From an uncultured Eubacteriales bacterium (GTDB lineage: Bacteria > Bacillota > Clostridia > Oscillospirales > Oscillospiraceae): a stretch of DNA of 15,108 nt. The position numbers and the translations under genes were made by a program. Each line of letters begins with the position of its first letter. Within the stretch, counting starts at the first letter, position 1. Location of the stretch: the NCBI GenBank assembly GCA_900540545.1, contig UQGJ01000066.1, positions 1-15,108 on the forward strand, read 5' to 3'. A model generated the notes under the pieces. It ran no database searches. It saw only the letters and a program-made list of their open reading frames with translations, and was not told the origin of the DNA. This document shows, in pieces, positions 5,530 through 11,669 of this stretch.

Positions 5530-6212
5530 TTCGGAACATCATTCACATCGACGAGGAGAAATGCAACGGCTGCGGGCTGTGCGCCGCCGCCTGCCACGAG
5601 GGGGCCATCGGCATGGTGGCGGGCAAGGCGAGGCTCCTGCGGGAGGACTACTGCGACGGGCTGGGGGACTGCCTGCCCGCCTGCCCCACCGGGGCCATCA
5701 CCTTTGTGGAGCGGGAGGCCCCGGCCTACGACCACGCCGCCGTGATGGCGGCCAAGGCCGCCCCCCTCCCCTGCGGGTGTCCGGGGTCCCAGAGCAGGGC
5801 CATTGCCCGGGAGGACCGGCCCGCCGGGACGGGGGAACAGCCGTCGGAGCTGCGGCAGTGGCCGGTGCAAATCAAGCTGGCGCCGGTGAACGCCCCCTAT
5901 TTTCAGGGGTGCGAGCTGCTCATCGCCGCCGACTGCACCGCTTACGCCTACGGGAATTTCCACCGGGATTTCATCCGGGGGCGGGTGGTGCTGGTGGGGT
6001 GCCCCAAGCTGGACGAGGGGGACTACGCCGACAAGCTGGGGGAGATTTTGGCCCGCAACGACGTGAGGCGCGTGGTGCTGCTCCGGATGGAGGTCCCCTG
6101 CTGCGGCGGGCTTCAGCGGGCCGCGCAAGCGGCCATCGGGCAGAGCGGGAAGGACATTCCGCTGGAGGTGGTTGTGGTGGGGGTGGACGGGGAAGTGAAA
6201 ATGAAGAATTAA
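5526..6212 (+). CDS. 4Fe-4S ferredoxin-like protein with a C-terminal domain
   Basis: A 228-residue protein. The N-terminal ferredoxin domain has a full cluster motif, Cys13-x2-Cys16-x2-Cys19-x3-Cys23. A second half, Cys43-x5-Cys49-x3-Cys53-Pro, lacks the usual CxxC spacing, so the second cluster may be missing a ligand or take one from elsewhere. Residues 83-85 (CGC) open a linker. Residues 115-225 form an alpha/beta domain with cysteines at 129, 137 and 159 and an adjacent pair at 192-193. This may transfer electrons to the partner flavoprotein. The start overlaps the flavoprotein stop. The last residues and stop fall where an AT-rich R5 repeat begins, so the C-terminus may be repeat-modified. 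No terminator is visible before the repeat region. Confidence 0.9.
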   Translation: MIRNIIHIDEEKCNGCGLCAAACHEGAIGMVAGKARLLREDYCDGLGDCLPACPTGAITFVEREAPAYDHAAVMAAKAAPLPCGCPGSQSRAIAREDRPAGTGEQPSELRQWPVQIKLAPVNAPYFQGCELLIAADCTAYAYGNFHRDFIRGRVVLVGCPKLDEGDYADKLGEILARNDVRRVVLLRMEVPCCGGLQRAAQAAIGQSGKDIPLEVVVVGVDGEVKMKN

Positions 6213-6296
6213 GAAGGAAGAATTGCGCCTGCGGGCGGGACGGAGATAATGCAGAATGCAGGAATGCAGAATGTCGCCTGCGGGCGGGACGTGGGA
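6203..6296 (+). repeat. R5 repeat: AT-rich lead with CGCCTGCGGGCG palindrome, two tandem units
   Basis: Two units in a row each have an AGAAT/GAAT-rich lead followed by CGCCTGCGGGCGGGACG. A third unit with the same layout lies at 9836-9890. The element touches the ferredoxin stop codon. Confidence 0.65.
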
Positions 6297-6308
6297 TGTT
6301 TTTAGGGA

Positions 6309-6380
6309 GGCTGGGGGATACCCCTTCCACCGGCTGCGCCGGTCCCCCTCCCCCATCTACCAATGGGGGAGGCTTAGGAC
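6309..6380. repeat. R6 repeat: stem-loops with CACCGGCTGCGCCGGT
   Basis: Contains ACCGGC-TGC-GCCGGT and a longer TCCCCCAT..ATGGGGGA pairing around CTACCA. This is a compact palindromic element in the style of the other intergenic repeats here. There is one copy in this window. Confidence 0.5.
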
Positions 6381-6395
6381 GGGGGGGGGCGGAGA

Positions 6396-6423
6396 GCGGG
6401 CGGCCACAAGGGCCGCCCCTACG
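6396..6423. repeat. Palindromic repeat R2, copy 3
   Basis: Same GGGCGGCC-ACAAG-GGCCGCCC-CTACG unit as at 146-175; the two copies are identical over the core. Confidence 0.8.
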
Positions 6424-6515
6424 ACAGGGGACGAGGGCGCGGCCCGTCGAGGACGCCGGGCCCTACGTAGGGGGCGGCCTCCTCGACGCCCCGTGCCGAC
6501 TGGCAGGGGGCGTTA

Positions 6516-6596
6516 GGCCGATTCAAAAATGCTTCTGCTAATGGCGGCTTGTTTACACCAAGAAAAACGCAACTATTATCAAGTTTTGCCGGGTGA
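6516..6596 (+). repeat. Dispersed repeat R4, copy 2
   Basis: The inverted counterpart of 1-82. This copy reads GGCCGATTC ... TGGCGG ... CACCAAG ... AAAACGCAACTAT ... CAAGTTTTGCCGGGTGA. It is more AT-rich than the flanking repeats and is not a simple palindrome. Confidence 0.7.
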
Positions 6597-6773
6597 TATG
6601 CCGAGGGGCGGCAGCCGGAGTTATTCGGACGCGGGCCGATACGAGCTGCAACGGCTTTCAAGTCTTGCCAACCACCGAGAACCGTACCACCGCCCGGACG
6701 TTCTCCTGCCTTCTTTCCGTCCCCTTTCTTCGAGAAGAAAGGGGACCCGCCGGAGGCATCGGCCTTCATGCAA

Positions 6774-6810
6774 AAAAGGCCCGCCGCAAGATGTCTGCGG
6801 CGGGCCTTTT
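6774..6810 (-). terminator. Bidirectional intrinsic terminator after the nitroreductase gene
   Basis: The stem AAAAGGCCCGCCGCA / TGCGGCGGGCCTTTT (15 bp, loop AGATGTC) lies six bases past the nitroreductase stop, with a run of A residues that gives U's on the minus strand and TTTT on the plus strand. It ends the NfeD-flotillin-nitroreductase transcript. Confidence 0.88.
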
Positions 6811-6815
6811 CTCAT

Positions 6816-7331
6816 TTATACCTTGACGATATAGTCCGGCTTGCGGGGGGCGGCGGGCTTGGGGTCGCCCTGGGGGTAGCCCAGGGAGATGGCGCCCACG
6901 CCCTGGAGTTCCTCGTCCAGGCCCCACTTTACCATGAGGGCCTTGCCCTCGGGGGTGGCGAACATCTCCTTTTCCCGGTTGATCCAGCAGGAGCCCAGGC
7001 CGGAGGCGTGGGCGGCCAGCATGAGGTTTTCCAGGACGCAGGCCCCGTCCGCCGTGGCGCAGGGGCCTTTGGAGAACACCAGGACGATGACCGGTGCGCC
7101 GTAGTAGGGGTCCATATCCCGGCCAAAGACCTTGGCGTTCATGGCCGAGAGAGTGGCCCGGGTATCCGGGTCCCGGACGGCCACGATGGTGGCCGACTGC
7201 TGGCCCATGGCGCTGGGGGCGTAGGTCCCGGCCTCCAGGACCGCGTCCAGGACGTCCTCGGGGACGGGGTCGGGCTTGTAGGCGCGGAAGCTGCGGCGGG
7301 TGTTCAGAAGGGTCAGGAAGTCCTGTTTCAT
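6816..7331 (-). CDS. Nitroreductase family protein
   Basis: A 171-residue FMN-dependent oxidoreductase of the nitroreductase fold, using NAD(P)H to reduce an unknown substrate. Residues 12-23 (RRSFRAYKPDPV) carry the phosphate-binding arginines, followed by APSAMGQQSATIVAV near 38-52 and ENLMLAAHASGLGSCWI near 101-117, all typical of the family. It is at the short end of the family range. The start ATG at 7331 overlaps the flotillin stop as ATGA, so its translation is coupled. Its place as third gene in an NfeD-flotillin operon is unusual; in B. subtilis the third gene, yuaI, is an acetyltransferase. Termination is by the strong hairpin immediately downstream. Confidence 0.92.
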   Translation of the reverse strand: MKQDFLTLLNTRRSFRAYKPDPVPEDVLDAVLEAGTYAPSAMGQQSATIVAVRDPDTRATLSAMNAKVFGRDMDPYYGAPVIVLVFSKGPCATADGACVLENLMLAAHASGLGSCWINREKEMFATPEGKALMVKWGLDEELQGVGAISLGYPQGDPKPAAPRKPDYIVKV

Positions 7332-8914
7332 TTCTGCTCCTCCCCGTCGTCCTTGAGGTCCTTCTTCTCGATGTCCAGGTGGACGTTCTGGGTGGTCTTG
7401 GCCTCGAAGGTCTGGCCGCGCATGACCTCGGTCATGTCGAAGCCGATGGTGTCCTTGAGGGCCTCGTTGACGGCCTTGAGGGCGCCCACGGTGTAGCGGG
7501 CCACGTCCTGGGCGCCGGCCCCCTCCCCGTCGGCGGAGCCGCCGCCGATGATGGTGATGTTGCCGATCTTGCTCATGGGCTCGGCCACAGCCCGGGCGAT
7601 CTCGGGCAGCTTCTCGATGACCATTTGCAGCTTACCGGCGTCGGTCATCTTGGCCAGAGCCTCGGCCTTCTTCTCCAGGGCCTCGGCCTCGGCCAGGCCC
7701 AGCTGGCGCACGGCCTCGGCCTGGGCTTCACCCTGCTTGGCGGTGATGGTGGCCTGGGCAAGGCCCTCCTGCTTGATGCGCTCGGCCTGGGCCACGGCGT
7801 CCAGCTTCTTGGCCTCGGCCTGGGCGGCGGCGTCCAGGCGGCGGGCCTCGGCGTCGGCCTCGGCCTTCATGATGGCGGCCACCTTCTGGGCCTCGGCGGA
7901 CAGGCGGGCCCGCTCCTTCTCGGCCTCGGAGGGCTTCACCACGGTCTCCAGCAGCTCGGCCTCCTTGCGCTCGGCCTTCCGCTTGGCCAGCTCGATGTTC
8001 TTCTGCTCGGCGGCGATCTCGATTTGAATCTCGGCCTCGCGGACCTCCTTGGAGCGCTGCTCCTTCAGGACGCTGGCGTCCATCTCGGCGTTGGTCACGT
8101 CCTTCTGGGTGACGTGCTGCTGGATGGAGTAGGCCGCGTCGGAGATGGCCTTGGTGGTCTGGCGCTGGCGCTCGTAGTCCAGCTTCTTGATGTCGGCGTC
8201 CTTCTGGCTCTCGGCCATGCGGGCCTCGGCCTCCAGGCGGGCCTGCTCACCGGCGCGCTTGGCCTCGGAGGTCTTGATCATGCTCTCCTTGATGGCCTCG
8301 GCCTGGGCGATCTCGGCGTCCCGCTTCACGGCGGCGATCTGGGGCTTACTGAGGGCCTCGAAGTAGCCGTTCTGGTCGCCGATGCCCTTGATGGTGAAGG
8401 ATTTCAGCTCCAGGCCCAGCTCCCGAAGCTGGTCCTCGGCCACCTCCTTGACCCGCTCGGAGAAGGTCTTGCGGTCCTTGTAGAGCTGCTCGGCGGTCAT
8501 GTCGGCGATGATCTCGCGGAGACGGCCCTCGCAGACGTCCCGGGCGGTGTCCACGATGTGCTGCTTGGTCTCGGACTCCTTGCCGCAGTTGAACTGCTCC
8601 ACGGCGGAGCGGATCATGACCTCGTCGTTCTTGATCTTCACGACCACGGTGCCGTTGGCCTCGATGGGCACGGCGTCGGCGGTGAGGGTGCCCTGCATAT
8701 TCACGTCGAAGCTCATGTTCTCCAGGGTCACGTAGTCGATGCGCTGGAGGACGGGGAGTACGATGACGCCCCCGCCGGTGATGACCTTGGCCTTGCCCAG
8801 GCCGGTGACGATGGCCGCCTTGTCCGCCGGGACCTTCCTCCAGGTGGACAGGATGCAGATGAGGACCAGGACCACTGCCGCGACGATGATTCCAACGGTG
8901 ACTAAGTATTCCAT
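7328..8914 (-). CDS. floT: Flotillin-like SPFH domain protein
   Basis: A 528-residue membrane scaffold of the flotillin/YuaG family, which forms oligomers in ordered membrane microdomains. One N-terminal membrane segment spans about residues 4-23, followed by the SPFH/PHB domain to about 200, then a long Ala/Glu/Lys-rich coiled coil (repeats of AEAxA type) to about 430, and a flotillin C-terminal part with IGNITIIGGG. Length fits the family. The ATG at 8914 follows GGGAGGAAAACACGC. It lies 64 bases after the NfeD-like gene, matching the yuaF-floT order, and the two proteins probably interact at the membrane. Its stop overlaps the nitroreductase start. Repeated GCCTCGGCC-type codons make the gene DNA locally repetitive. 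Confidence 0.95.
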   Translation of the reverse strand: MEYLVTVGIIVAAVVLVLICILSTWRKVPADKAAIVTGLGKAKVITGGGVIVLPVLQRIDYVTLENMSFDVNMQGTLTADAVPIEANGTVVVKIKNDEVMIRSAVEQFNCGKESETKQHIVDTARDVCEGRLREIIADMTAEQLYKDRKTFSERVKEVAEDQLRELGLELKSFTIKGIGDQNGYFEALSKPQIAAVKRDAEIAQAEAIKESMIKTSEAKRAGEQARLEAEARMAESQKDADIKKLDYERQRQTTKAISDAAYSIQQHVTQKDVTNAEMDASVLKEQRSKEVREAEIQIEIAAEQKNIELAKRKAERKEAELLETVVKPSEAEKERARLSAEAQKVAAIMKAEADAEARRLDAAAQAEAKKLDAVAQAERIKQEGLAQATITAKQGEAQAEAVRQLGLAEAEALEKKAEALAKMTDAGKLQMVIEKLPEIARAVAEPMSKIGNITIIGGGSADGEGAGAQDVARYTVGALKAVNEALKDTIGFDMTEVMRGQTFEAKTTQNVHLDIEKKDLKDDGEEQK

Positions 8915-8950
8915 GCGTGTTTTCCTCCCTTACTGTTGTTCTATTTCAGT

Positions 8951-8966
8951 CCCGGGCAGGCCCGGG
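8951..8966. repeat. Short hairpin between the NfeD-like and flotillin genes
   Basis: CCCGGG-CAGG-CCCGGG in the 64-base gap. No U-run follows on the minus strand, so it is not a normal terminator. It might affect mRNA stability or the ratio of the two proteins. Confidence 0.35.
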
Positions 8967-8978
8967 ATTAAAATACGG

Positions 8979-9743
8979 TCATGGATGGTGCGGTGGCGGC
9001 GGCTCCAGGGGGCGCACGGTACAGACGGACTGCTCCGGGTCCACGTCCACGATGGATACCAGTTGGCCCTTGACGATCTTGGGCACGCCCGCCACGGGCT
9101 TGGCGCTGTAACTGACCAGGGTGCCGGTGGCGCTGAGGACCTCGATGGTGCCCACGAAGTCGTCCCGCAGCTCCATCTTCACCGTGGCGGTCCGGCCCCG
9201 GAGGGCGCGGATATTGGCGGCGTAGGCCCGGTTCTGCTTGAGGGGGCGGATGACGAACCAGCCCAGCAGGAAGCCGCCCAGGACCCCCGCCTGGAGGGCG
9301 AGGACCACGGCCCACAGGTCGGGCAGCTTGCCCAGCAGGAGGCGGCCCACCGCGCCGAACACCACGGCGGACAGGGACAGAGTCATCAGGTTCACGGGGA
9401 GTTTGCCGTGGGCCTTGGGGACGGCCGGGACGTCGGTGGTGGCGTCGGCGGAGGCGTCGGCGGAGGCGTCGGCGGAGGCGTCGGCGGAGGCGTCGGCGGA
9501 GAGGTCCAGGTCGGCGTCCACGTCCAAATCGGTATCCAGGTCCAGGTCGGCGTCCACATCGACGTCCACGTCCAGGTCTACGTCGGCATCCAAGTCTACG
9601 TCGAAGTCGGCGTCCACGTCCAGGTCCACGTCGGCGTCGGTCCCCAGGTCCATGCCGCCGCTGATGGCCCCCACCACCACGTTCAGGACCGGGATGACGA
9701 AGCCGCCCACGATGAAGCAGTTGAACAGCACGGGCAGGTCCAT
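8979..9743 (-). CDS. NfeD/YuaF-like membrane protein with alternating-Asp and SADA repeats
   Basis: A 254-residue partner of flotillin. Residues 6-28 form a first membrane segment, 116-135 and 142-165 two more, and 180-245 an NfeD-type OB-fold domain (ALRGRTATVKMELRDDFVGTIEV ... LVSIVDV). Between the first two segments lies a striking insert. Aspartate occupies every second residue from 36 to 80 (23 in a row, with Val/Leu/Ala/Phe/Thr between), followed by (SADA) five times at 82-101, with no Lys or Arg from 32 to 109. The insert probably faces one side of the membrane as an acidic, possibly cation-binding segment. The ATG at 9743 has AAGGGAGGTGA upstream. Proline-rich ending PPPPHHP. The family call is from domain layout and operon position; the role of the insert is unknown. 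Confidence 0.88.
   Translation of the reverse strand: MDLPVLFNCFIVGGFVIPVLNVVVGAISGGMDLGTDADVDLDVDADFDVDLDADVDLDVDVDVDADLDLDTDLDVDADLDLSADASADASADASADASADATTDVPAVPKAHGKLPVNLMTLSLSAVVFGAVGRLLLGKLPDLWAVVLALQAGVLGGFLLGWFVIRPLKQNRAYAANIRALRGRTATVKMELRDDFVGTIEVLSATGTLVSYSAKPVAGVPKIVKGQLVSIVDVDPEQSVCTVRPLEPPPPHHP
9441..9500 (-). repeat. Five perfect 12-bp tandem repeats
   Basis: GGCGTCGGCGGA five times without a mismatch, coding (SADA)5 on the minus strand. Perfect identity suggests recent expansion or ongoing length variation by slippage. Confidence 0.97.
9504..9638 (-). repeat. Degenerate 6-bp repeat coding alternating aspartate
   Basis: GTC/ATC codons on the plus strand (Asp on the minus) alternate with GGC, CAG, CAC, TAC, GAA codons for small or hydrophobic residues. 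The codons vary, so the protein pattern is better conserved than the DNA, consistent with selection on the amino-acid pattern. Confidence 0.9.
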
Positions 9744-9764
9744 GCCCTCACCTCCCTTTTCTCT

Positions 9765-9793
9765 ATCTTACTCTATTCGGAGAGGGATTTCAA
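9765..9793 (-). promoter_or_regulatory. Promoter of the NfeD-flotillin-nitroreductase operon
   Basis: On the minus strand, TTGAAA (9793-9788) and TAAGAT (9770-9765) are 17 bases apart, with a predicted start near 9758 and a leader of about 15 bases. It looks like a housekeeping sigma promoter rather than an envelope-stress sigma-W type. Confidence 0.7.
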
Positions 9794-9835
9794 TTGATTA
9801 TCGATGGGGGAGGACAAAATGTGACAGGGGGGATG

Positions 9836-9890
9836 AAAAATTAAGAATTAGAAATTAGGAATTGAGAATTTCGCCTGCGGGCGAGGACGG
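9836..9890 (+). repeat. R5 repeat, third unit
   Basis: An AATTAAGAATTAGAAATTAG-type lead followed by CGCCTGCGGGCG. It matches the layout of the units at 6203-6296. Confidence 0.6.
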
Positions 9891-9893
9891 GGA

Positions 9894-9937
9894 TGTGGAT
9901 TGCCGCGCCAGTTTGAGAACTGGCGCGGCAATGGCAG
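9894..9937. repeat. Palindromic repeat R1, copy B (perfect stem)
   Basis: The arms 9899-9913 and 9918-9932 pair perfectly over 15 bp with a TGAG loop, unlike the imperfect stems of the other R1 copies. It sits beyond the EamA stop but has no U-run on the minus strand. Confidence 0.85.
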
Positions 9938-9979
9938 GTGCGTAAGGTGGCTCACTTCACGTTATGGGGATTCCTTTTG

Positions 9980-10876
9980 TCAGTCCTTCCGCTTCATGGG
10001 GATTTGCGCGGCCAAAATGGCAGCAAATATCACCGTACAACCCAGCAGCTCCCGGATGCTAAGCGTCTCGCCCAGGAGGACCCAGCCAGACAGAGCGGAA
10101 AAGACAGATTCCAGGCTCAAAATGAGGGCGGCCGACACCGATGAGACGTGTTTTTGCCCCACTGCCTGCAGTGTATAGGCGATTCCACAAGAAAAAATGC
10201 CGGTATACAAAATGGGGGCCGCGGCGCTGATGAGGGCTGCCGCGCTTGGACGCTCGAAGACCAAAGACACGACCAGGCTCAACGTCCCACATGTGAGGAA
10301 CTGAATACAGGACAGGTTGACGCAGTTCACTCTGCACGAGAAATAGTCGATAGCCAGAATATGTACCGCCGTAGAACACGCGCACAGAAGCACAAGGCTG
10401 TCGCCCAGGCCAAGGGAAAACGTCCCTTGGATGCAGAGCAGGTACATCCCCACCACAGCAAGGGCAATGCACGCCCAGATGCGCCCACCGACCCGTTTCC
10501 CGCGGAAAAGGCCAAGGACCGGGACGAGGATGATATAAAGCGCCGTGATAAATCCGGCCTTCCCAACCGTTGTATAGGCAATGCCGACTTGCTGCAAAGA
10601 GGCTGTAACGAATACGATACAGCCGCAGAGAACACCACCCCATAGGAGCAGGTTCCTCTGAGGCGGTGAGGCGGGGTTATCCGCCCGCCGCCTGCCTCCG
10701 CGGCAATGGGCCGCCAGGATAACGGGCAGCAAAATGAATGCGCCGATGAAAAAACGTGCGGCATTAAAAGTAAACGGTCCCACATAGGCGTTCCCCAGGC
10801 TCTGTGCGACCAGCGACGTCCCCCAAATCAGCGTGGCCGTCAACAGGGCCGCGCTGCCGATGATCCGAGTTCTCAA
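9980..10876 (-). CDS. EamA family (DMT superfamily) transporter
   Basis: A 298-residue integral membrane protein with about ten hydrophobic segments in two EamA halves. The first half has LLTATLIWGTSLVAQSLG and PFTFNAARFFIGAFILLP. The second has GLGDSLVLLCACSTAVHILAID and SLESVFSALSGWVLLGETLSIRELLGCTVIFAAI, the hallmark end of the family. It probably exports an amino acid, metabolite or drug; the substrate cannot be read. I prefer the TTG start at 10876, with GAGGGGG eight bases upstream. The ATG at 10966 would lie in the promoter region and adds a non-membrane tail. The gene is richer in A+T than most neighbours. It diverges from a CGNR regulator, which probably controls it through duplicated TGTAAC sites. 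Confidence 0.9.
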   Translation of the reverse strand: MRTRIIGSAALLTATLIWGTSLVAQSLGNAYVGPFTFNAARFFIGAFILLPVILAAHCRGGRRRADNPASPPQRNLLLWGGVLCGCIVFVTASLQQVGIAYTTVGKAGFITALYIILVPVLGLFRGKRVGGRIWACIALAVVGMYLLCIQGTFSLGLGDSLVLLCACSTAVHILAIDYFSCRVNCVNLSCIQFLTCGTLSLVVSLVFERPSAAALISAAAPILYTGIFSCGIAYTLQAVGQKHVSSVSAALILSLESVFSALSGWVLLGETLSIRELLGCTVIFAAILAAQIPMKRKD

Positions 10877-10896
10877 ATCTATTTCCCCCTCTTTTT

Positions 10897-10928
10897 TGTA
10901 ACCAGCAAAATAAAATATACCCGTTACA
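10897..10928. promoter_or_regulatory. Operator pair A: TGTAAC-N20-GTTACA
   Basis: TGTAAC at 10897-10902 and its complement GTTACA at 10923-10928. It lies just downstream of the predicted eamA start (near 10931), a position suited to repression. It has exactly the same size and orientation as pair B. Confidence 0.7.
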
Positions 10929-10937
10929 TTTTGTTGT

Positions 10938-10966
10938 ATCATACACCGTTGAAATGTAACTGTCAA
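10938..10966 (-). promoter_or_regulatory. Strong promoter of the eamA gene
   Basis: On the minus strand, TTGACA (10966-10961) and TATGAT (10943-10938) are separated by 17 bases, close to consensus, with a predicted start near 10931. The left half-site of operator pair B fills the spacer next to the -35 box, so a bound protein would block polymerase. Confidence 0.85.
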
Positions 10967-10986
10967 TCTTTACTTTTTCGGTTACA
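10955..10986. promoter_or_regulatory. Operator pair B: TGTAAC-N20-GTTACA
   Basis: TGTAAC at 10955-10960 and GTTACA at 10981-10986, 58 bases from pair A centre to centre. It overlaps the eamA -35/spacer and abuts the -10 box of the CGNR gene, so it could repress both directions. Confidence 0.7.
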
Positions 10987-10992
10987 TATGAT
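10987..10992 (+). promoter_or_regulatory. -10 element of the CGNR regulator gene
   Basis: TATGAT directly after the GTTACA half-site, predicted start near 10999, leader of about 25 bases. No good -35 box is found at normal spacing; the position is taken by the divergent eamA -35 box, so the two promoters probably compete. Confidence 0.5.
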
Positions 10993-11023
10993 AAACTGAA
11001 CGCAACATAAGGGGGCCTTCCGA

Positions 11024-11566
11024 ATGAAGCTGCTTTGCCTGGATTTTATCAACAGCCGGTGGTATCTGACCCACAAGCCATACCACGACCCGTTGGACCA
11101 GCCGGACTGGCTGGCGCAGTTCTGCGCCGCCTGGGTCCTTCCCGCCGTGACGCCCTCCGGGGGGGAACTCGACGATTTGAAACAGTTCCGTGAGGACTTA
11201 TTCGAACTGTTTTTGGGCCTGTGTACGGGGCAGTCGGTCAAGGACTCCAGAATTGCCTGGCTCAATGAGATTTTAGAGGAGACCAGACCTTACCGGCGGC
11301 TTGTCCATCGTGAGGGGCGATATGATTTACAGACTTGCCATGACACAGATGATTTGGCCTGGGTCAAATATCAAATTGCCATGTCCGCAGCCGAATTGCT
11401 TGCCCAGCGCCCTTTGGAACGGCTTAAGAAATGTGAGAATCCAGCGTGTGATTGGATCTTTTATGACGACAGCAAAAGCCACGCCAGGAAGTGGTGCGAC
11501 AATAAGTGCGCCAGCTTGATGAAGGTCCGCAAATACAGAGCCCGCAAGAAAGCTCCCGAACAGTGA
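11024..11566 (+). CDS. CGNR zinc-finger transcriptional regulator (ABATE-like)
   Basis: A 180-residue predicted DNA-binding regulator. The N-terminal part (about 1-125) is an ABATE-type domain starting LCLDFINSRW, thought to sense a ligand in this family. The C-terminus is a CGNR zinc finger: Cys137-x4-Cys142 and Cys158-x3-Cys162, then a basic stretch VRKYRARKK for DNA contact. The name-giving CGNR tetrad reads CDNK here. The ATG at 11024 has AAGGGGG nine bases upstream. It is divergent from eamA and faces two inverted TGTAAC pairs, so it is the best candidate to bind them and control both genes. This link is inference. A strong bidirectional terminator follows beyond an R1 fragment. Confidence 0.9.
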   Translation: MKLLCLDFINSRWYLTHKPYHDPLDQPDWLAQFCAAWVLPAVTPSGGELDDLKQFREDLFELFLGLCTGQSVKDSRIAWLNEILEETRPYRRLVHREGRYDLQTCHDTDDLAWVKYQIAMSAAELLAQRPLERLKKCENPACDWIFYDDSKSHARKWCDNKCASLMKVRKYRARKKAPEQ

Positions 11567-11578
11567 GGGGACGGGGGA

Positions 11579-11594
11579 AGCGGATTGCCGCGCA
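11579..11594 (+). repeat. Truncated R1 repeat fragment
   Basis: AGCGGATTGCCGCGC matches the left arm of R1, then breaks off into CATTGCCGGG. It lies between the CGNR gene and its terminator and mirrors the complete R1 copy at the other end of the eamA-CGNR pair. Confidence 0.6.
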
Positions 11595-11618
11595 TTGCCG
11601 GGAGAGAAGAAAAACAAG

Positions 11619-11660
11619 AAACCCCCGGCGCGCCCCATCCCTGGGGCGCGCCGGGGGTTT
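11619..11660. terminator. Bidirectional terminator shared by the CGNR and oleate hydratase genes
   Basis: The stem AAACCCCCGGCGCGCCCC / GGGGCGCGCCGGGGGTTT (18 bp, loop ATCCCT) is followed by TTTTCTTTA on the plus strand and by TTTCTTGTTTTTCTT on the minus strand. It sits between the two converging genes. Confidence 0.92.
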
Positions 11661-11669
11661 TCTTTATGC

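Larger units (their letters stand above)
6213..6771. other. Non-coding repeat mosaic between two operons
   Basis: About 560 bases without a credible gene. In order it holds two R5 units, R6 (6309-6380), R2 copy 3 (6396-6423), a larger inverted block GTCGAGGACG / CTCCTCGAC around 6442-6490, R4 copy 2 (6516-6596), an unassigned stretch, and a CCCCTTTCTT/AAGAAAGGGG hairpin (6721-6744). Open frames here are low-complexity and lack ribosome sites. Confidence 0.7.

Noticed and set aside
6529..6834. Small protein from the R4 region
   Set aside because: The frame spans the terminator and repeats, has no ribosome site, and its twin at 1-82 does not keep the frame.
7094..8905. 600-residue plus-strand open frame opposite flotillin
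   Set aside because: The Leu/Gly/His repeats mirror the Ala/Glu coiled-coil codons of floT; no ribosome site or domain.
9441..9500. CRISPR-like array
   Set aside because: The 12-bp units are contiguous, in frame and coding, with no spacers.
10877..10966. ATG start for the EamA transporter 30 codons upstream
   Set aside because: It would place the strong promoter and operator inside the gene; the TTG at 10876 has a good ribosome site and gives a normal N-terminus.
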